DNA from: Desulfobacteraceae bacterium
Lineage (GTDB): Bacteria > Desulfobacterota > Desulfobacteria > Desulfobacterales > UBA5852
Assembly: GCA_014237395.1 (NCBI GenBank)
Contig: JABZFP010000041.1
Span: forward strand, 523,742-587,741
Direction of reading: 5' to 3'
DNA length: 64,000 nucleotides
Shown: positions 60,456 to 64,000 of the stretch, piece by piece
Layout of the letters: every line of letters starts with the position of its first letter
How positions within the stretch are numbered: the stretch's first letter is position 1
Translations under genes and position numbers: made by a program
The notes under the pieces: model-generated
The model's database searches: none
Told to the model about the DNA's origin: nothing
Seen by the model: only the letters and a program-made list of their open reading frames with translations

Positions 60456-61704
60456 AACCGTCCTATCCAACGGCATTACGATTCTGACCAAGCATATGCC
60501 GTATGTCCGCTCCGTGTCGATGGGGGTGTGGGTGAATGTGGGGGCACGTGATGAAAGCCCGGAAGAAAACGGGCTGTCTCACCTCATTGAGCACATGATC
60601 TTCAAAGGGACACGGCAGCGGACCGCATACCAAATTGCCAAAGAATTTGATGCCATCGGGGGGCAGACCAATGCCTTCACGGCCATGGAAAGCACCTGCT
60701 ACCATGCGCGGGTGCTGGAAACCCATCTGGGCACCATGGTCGATATCCTCACCGATATCTTTTTAAATTCGGTTTTTGACGCCAGCGAAGTCGAACGGGA
60801 GCGCCCTGTTATTCTCCAGGAGATCGGCATGGTGGAGGATAACCCCGAGGAGTATATCCATATCCTCTCGGGTAAGAATTACTGGGGGGATAATCCTTTA
60901 GGCCGATCCATTCTGGGGTCTCCGGAAAATATCCTGCGCTTTGACGCTGCGGCGGTTCGTGATTTCTTCCAGCGTTGTTACCAGCCGGATCGTATTCTTA
61001 TTGCCGCGGCCGGCAAAGTGGATCATCAGGTATTGGTCGACCGGATCGCGCCGGCGTTTGAAGCGATTCAACCCGGCAACGGTTTCCCCCGGCGATCCAC
61101 ACCCGAGCGCCGGGCCTATGTCGATGTCTGCCATCGCAAGCTCGAACAAGTGCATATTTGTCTTTCGGCCCCTGGGCTTGCGGCCACCGATCCAGCCCGG
61201 TTTGCTTTTTCTCTGATGAATTCCATTCTGGGCGGTAATATGAGTTCCCGGCTGTTCCAGGAAATAAGAGAAAAAAGAGGTCTTGCCTATTCGGTATATT
61301 CTTACTTGATATCCTATGAAGATACCGGCATGTTTGGCGTTTATGCCGGTGTCGAACCCTCGCGGGCCGTTGAGGTGACGGCGCTGGTTGCGGACACCAT
61401 GGGCAAATTGAGAACGTGTCCGGTACTACCGGGAGAACTGCAAGATGCCAAGGAGTTTACCAAAGGGAATATGCTGCTGGCCAGTGAAAGTACGGATAAT
61501 CAAATGGTCCGGCTGGCGCAGGGTGAAATTAATTTTGGTCGATACATTCCTTTGGAAGAGGTTGTGGATCATATTGAAATGGTGACGGCTGAAGAAATAC
61601 AGACACTTGCCGCCACACTTTTTCAAGACGATAAACTGGTACTAACGGTGCTGGGCCCCCTTTCGGGTGTTGGGCCATTTCAAGATGCGATCCGAATGAC
61701 TTAG
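60436..61704 (+). CDS. M16-family zinc protease (processing-peptidase like)
   Basis: 422 residues; ATG at 60436 overlaps the end of pnp by 20 bases. The inverted zinc motif HLIEHM (HxxEH) lies near residue 50, in NGLSHLIEHMIFKGT, with the downstream Glu in the same domain. The second half is the inactive M16 domain (AYSVYSYLISYEDTGMF). Related to mitochondrial processing peptidase beta and YmxG; often beside pnp. Confidence 0.93.
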   Translation: MTQDVNKTVLSNGITILTKHMPYVRSVSMGVWVNVGARDESPEENGLSHLIEHMIFKGTRQRTAYQIAKEFDAIGGQTNAFTAMESTCYHARVLETHLGTMVDILTDIFLNSVFDASEVERERPVILQEIGMVEDNPEEYIHILSGKNYWGDNPLGRSILGSPENILRFDAAAVRDFFQRCYQPDRILIAAAGKVDHQVLVDRIAPAFEAIQPGNGFPRRSTPERRAYVDVCHRKLEQVHICLSAPGLAATDPARFAFSLMNSILGGNMSSRLFQEIREKRGLAYSVYSYLISYEDTGMFGVYAGVEPSRAVEVTALVADTMGKLRTCPVLPGELQDAKEFTKGNMLLASESTDNQMVRLAQGEINFGRYIPLEEVVDHIEMVTAEEIQTLAATLFQDDKLVLTVLGPLSGVGPFQDAIRMT

Positions 61705-61720
61705 CTGGGATTGAAACTGC

Positions 61721-62191
61721 ATGGGCAATGATTCTCCTATCGTCTTGTCGTTTCTTCGATTGCGGCCTGATGTCGATACTGACATTCCGCTGCCGCGTTA
61801 TATGACGCCACAGGCGTCCGGTATGGATATTTGCGCGGCGGTTGAGCATCCCTTACGGTTGGAAGTAGGCGCCATCGCACTTGTGCCGACGGGGTTTGCA
61901 ATGGCATTGCCGGACGGTTACGAGGCTCAAATCCGCCCCCGGAGCGGTTTGGCCGTCAAACACGGGGTTGGCCTTATCAACTCTCCTGGAACGATTGATG
62001 CCGACTATCGCGGTGAAGTGAAAATTGCCCTTATTAATTTAGGTGACCGACCGGTCACCATTCAACGCGCTGACCGAATCGCCCAGATGGTAATTCAAAG
62101 CGTATGTCGCGTCCAGTTGGCCGTGGTGGAGGATTTGTCGTCGACGGTGCGTGATAAGGGCGGCTTCGGACATACCGGGTTGCGCGAATAG
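61721..62191 (+). CDS. dut: Deoxyuridine 5'-triphosphate nucleotidohydrolase
   Basis: 156 residues, trimeric dUTPase. Five motifs visible: SGMDICAA, RPRSGLAVKHGV, NSPGTIDADYRGEVKIALIN, ADRIAQMVI and the C-terminal GGFGHTG. Removes dUTP and supplies dUMP. Standard length. Confidence 0.96.
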   Translation: MGNDSPIVLSFLRLRPDVDTDIPLPRYMTPQASGMDICAAVEHPLRLEVGAIALVPTGFAMALPDGYEAQIRPRSGLAVKHGVGLINSPGTIDADYRGEVKIALINLGDRPVTIQRADRIAQMVIQSVCRVQLAVVEDLSSTVRDKGGFGHTGLRE

Positions 62192-62308
62192 CGACCGAGC
62201 ATCCCTCATCTTGATGGATATGGGTTTATGGACATTATGTCGTCGGTCTCCTCACCCGGTTTTTATTCATTGTGAAACCGGAATCGCTTTCACACCCCGG
62301 ATTTTGGC

Positions 62309-63115
62309 ATGTGTCACAATTCCACGGATAACGATAACGGCGATTTAACCGTTTCTTTATGCATGCTGGCCAGCGGCAGCAAGGGCAATTGTATCCACAT
62401 ATCGGCAGGTGATAGGTCGCTCCTTGTGGATGCCGGATTGAGCGGTCGTGAAATTGAGCGGCGGATGCGTCAACGCGATTTGTCGCCGGATAACCTTCTT
62501 GCCATTGTGGTCTCTCACGAACATGCCGACCACATTCGGGGTGTGGGGGTGCTGGCGCGCCGCTATGGATTGCCGGTCTACATGTCCGGAGAAACGGAAT
62601 GCGCAGCCCTTCCCGTTATAGGGAAACTCCCACGCACCTGCCACTTCCATCCGGGGAAAGCATTTACGATTCCGCCTTTTACGATCCACCCCTTCCATGT
62701 TTCCCATGATGCCGTCGACCCCGTCGGGTTTACGATCGCCATGAATGGCAGCCGGATCGGTATTGCAACGGATCTCGGTATCGCAACGGCACTGGTGGAA
62801 CAGCATTTGAAAGGGTGCCATTTTCTTGTCATCGAGGCGAATCACGATTTGGATATGCTCACTAACGGGCCATACCCATGGCCATTAAAGCAAAGGATAA
62901 AAGGGCGCAATGGCCACTTGTCCAATGAGGCGGCCGAAGCATTGTTGCGAAATTTGATGCATGCCGACCTCAAGCATGTCATTCTGGGTCATCTTAGCGA
63001 AACCAACAACACGTCACGCCAGGCATTAAAGATCGTAAAGCAGGCGATTGGAACCAGTGTTGCGGATATTACGGTTGCCTTGCAGAACAGCTCCGGGCCC
63101 GTGCTCACGCTGTAA
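62309..63115 (+). CDS. MBL-fold metallo-hydrolase (YycJ/WalJ-like)
   Basis: 268 residues. Metal-binding HEHADH near 71-76, with later His and Asp ligands (HVSHDAVD, ATDLG). The layout LASGSKGNCIHIS near the start and HVILGHLSETNN near the end is that of the YycJ/WalJ exonuclease-like group. The start at 62309 is uncertain; an internal ATG at 62363 would begin at MLASGSKGN, the usual start of this family. Confidence 0.88.
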   Translation: MCHNSTDNDNGDLTVSLCMLASGSKGNCIHISAGDRSLLVDAGLSGREIERRMRQRDLSPDNLLAIVVSHEHADHIRGVGVLARRYGLPVYMSGETECAALPVIGKLPRTCHFHPGKAFTIPPFTIHPFHVSHDAVDPVGFTIAMNGSRIGIATDLGIATALVEQHLKGCHFLVIEANHDLDMLTNGPYPWPLKQRIKGRNGHLSNEAAEALLRNLMHADLKHVILGHLSETNNTSRQALKIVKQAIGTSVADITVALQNSSGPVLTL

Positions 63116-63487
63116 AGGATCCCCACAATATCTTGTACTAGGTTTGATAACCGCAACAATCATACCCAACCATCTTCCCGCCCAATCTTTTTCAAAATGG
63201 GAAAATAAGAAAAATTATTTCTATAGATATTTTTTCTCACTTTACAATATCTTGTGTCGGGCTTTTTTAAAAAGTACTACAGATACGATTCGACACGACA
63301 TCTTTTTTGTTTTCTGCTTAAAAATCAGTAAGTCACGGTCTGCTTTAGTTGAACTCCAAATTTTTATGTGCTATTTTTGTCAGCTATTGGGCGGGATTAT
63401 ATCCGTTCGACGGACCTTGGTCCTTTTGCGATGGCACATGATGGCTTCTTTTGACTGATTTAGTTCATGGATGAAAGGTTGTAACGA
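63116..63487. other. AT-rich intergenic region with a repeated 12-mer
   Basis: About 370 bp, AT-rich between 63190 and 63370. It carries two copies of ACAATATCTTGT (63125-63136 and 63244-63255), an imperfect palindrome that might be a protein binding site. No gene is visible on either strand. Confidence 0.5.
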
Positions 63488-64000
63488 ATGGAGAGGGCCT
63501 ATCGCCAAAACGAGACGAATGCGCCTGAAACGGAATTGACCTCCGCCAGCAGTAACGCAAGTCCAATACACACCACCGATCCAACCGAATCAATTGCTGC
63601 CCACCGGTCCACGCTCAAGATGGACTACCTCATCAACAAGCTTAATTATATCAACTTTCAGAACGGTACGATTCAGGTCGTCATGTCGCATCGACGCTTT
63701 GAGCGGACCTTGACCGCGAAAGCGCGTCCGCTGCCATGCAGTGACAAGCGTCTGGAATGTGTTTGGCTTGAACCGGAAATCATTGAACGTTTGGTAGACA
63801 ATTATGAGTTTGCCGCTTTTTATGTCGATGACGGCACCACGGCGCTGATGGTTGAACCCCTTGTTATCAGAATGGATGCGGTTGGGCTGGAAGTCGAATT
63901 ACCGGAGCGTTGCTGGGAAATCAAGAATCGTCGCGAACCTCGTATTGTTTGCGACAGTGTCCCGGTTCAAGTCATACAAAACAGTATGTTGTTTCAAGGC
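63488..64000 (+). CDS. PilZ-like protein, 3' end outside window
   Basis: At least 171 residues, open to the right edge. The start ATG at 63488 is likely: the N-terminus is a polar, Thr/Ser/Asn-rich stretch of about 45 residues, then a domain of alternating strands (LINKLNYINFQNGTIQVV, LECVWLEPEIIERLV). The last visible part, NRREPRIVCDSVPVQV, has the RxxxR (RREPR) spacing of a PilZ domain, which would begin about residue 147. The upstream part resembles the N-terminal region of two-domain PilZ proteins such as YcgR. Only a fragment is visible, so the family call is tentative. Confidence 0.55.
   Translation, partial: MERAYRQNETNAPETELTSASSNASPIHTTDPTESIAAHRSTLKMDYLINKLNYINFQNGTIQVVMSHRRFERTLTAKARPLPCSDKRLECVWLEPEIIERLVDNYEFAAFYVDDGTTALMVEPLVIRMDAVGLEVELPERCWEIKNRREPRIVCDSVPVQVIQNSMLFQG

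Noticed and set aside
1..64000. CRISPR arrays, insertion sequences, phage or integrase genes
   Set aside because: No regularly spaced repeats, transposase or integrase motifs were seen on either strand.

Overview
The window reads as chromosomal DNA of a sulfate-reducing member of the Desulfobacterota, most like the Desulfosarcina/Desulfococcus side of the Desulfobacteria. The evidence is a complete dissimilatory sulfate-reduction core (sat, aprBA, qmoABC), a periplasmic [NiFe] hydrogenase with its maturation genes, anaerobic cobalt chelation and transport genes, many iron-sulfur and flavin redox proteins, and standard bacterial housekeeping blocks. No CRISPR array, insertion sequence, integrase or prophage gene was seen.

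Layout: 1-2257 is the end of a cobalt/nickel uptake and corrin operon (cbiQ, cbiK, cbiO). 2608-8554 is a cytoplasmic redox module: a PhsA/PsrA-like molybdopterin oxidoreductase, a four-cluster ferredoxin, an SfrB/GltD-like flavoprotein, a 69-residue protein and an SfrA/NuoG-like iron-sulfur protein. 8689-13225 (minus) codes four exported proteins of unknown function. 13593-17433 (minus) holds tRNA-Val, pgsA, a FlgT-like exported protein, a polyprenyl synthase and rimO. 17484-26840 (minus) is apbE, hypE, hypD, hypF, hypC, a hydrogenase endopeptidase and the two hydrogenase structural genes. 27302-28903 has a small acidic protein, two tRNA-Ser genes, a small membrane protein and a PilZ protein. 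29247-38577 is sulfate activation and reduction: sat faces a minus-strand aprBA-qmoABC block. 39012-44421 is a mixed set: three cysteine-cluster (YkgJ-like) proteins, a divergent SDR, a dGTPase-like HD protein, an orphan HSDR_N protein and a deaminase. 44669-62191 is a translation and RNA block: infC-rpmI-rplT-pheST-merR, tRNA-Gly, then rimP-nusA-infB-ylxP-rbfA-nrnA-truB-rpsO-pnp, an M16 protease and dut. An MBL hydrolase and a truncated PilZ-like gene close the window.

The strongest observation is in the hydrogenase large subunit (24195-25844). Its reading frame is broken by one UGA placed exactly where the second cysteine of the N-terminal RxCGxC motif should be. Both flanks are fully conserved. 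The UGA is followed after 23 nt by the apical GGU loop of an 8-bp hairpin, the geometry of a bacterial SECIS element. The gene is therefore best read as one 549-residue selenoprotein with Sec64 in the N-terminal motif. Known [NiFeSe] hydrogenases carry Sec in the C-terminal DPCxxC motif instead, and here that motif keeps both cysteines. By analogy with D. gigas hydrogenase, Sec64 would be a Ni-Fe bridging ligand.

How the parts work together: Sat and AprAB activate and reduce sulfate to sulfite, and QmoABC links AprAB to the quinone pool. The periplasmic hydrogenase would supply electrons from H2, and HypC/D/E/F plus the endopeptidase build its active site. CbiQ/CbiO import cobalt or nickel and CbiK inserts cobalt into the corrin precursor. 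The 2.6-8.6 kb module probably moves electrons between NAD(P)H and an unidentified molybdopterin-enzyme substrate.
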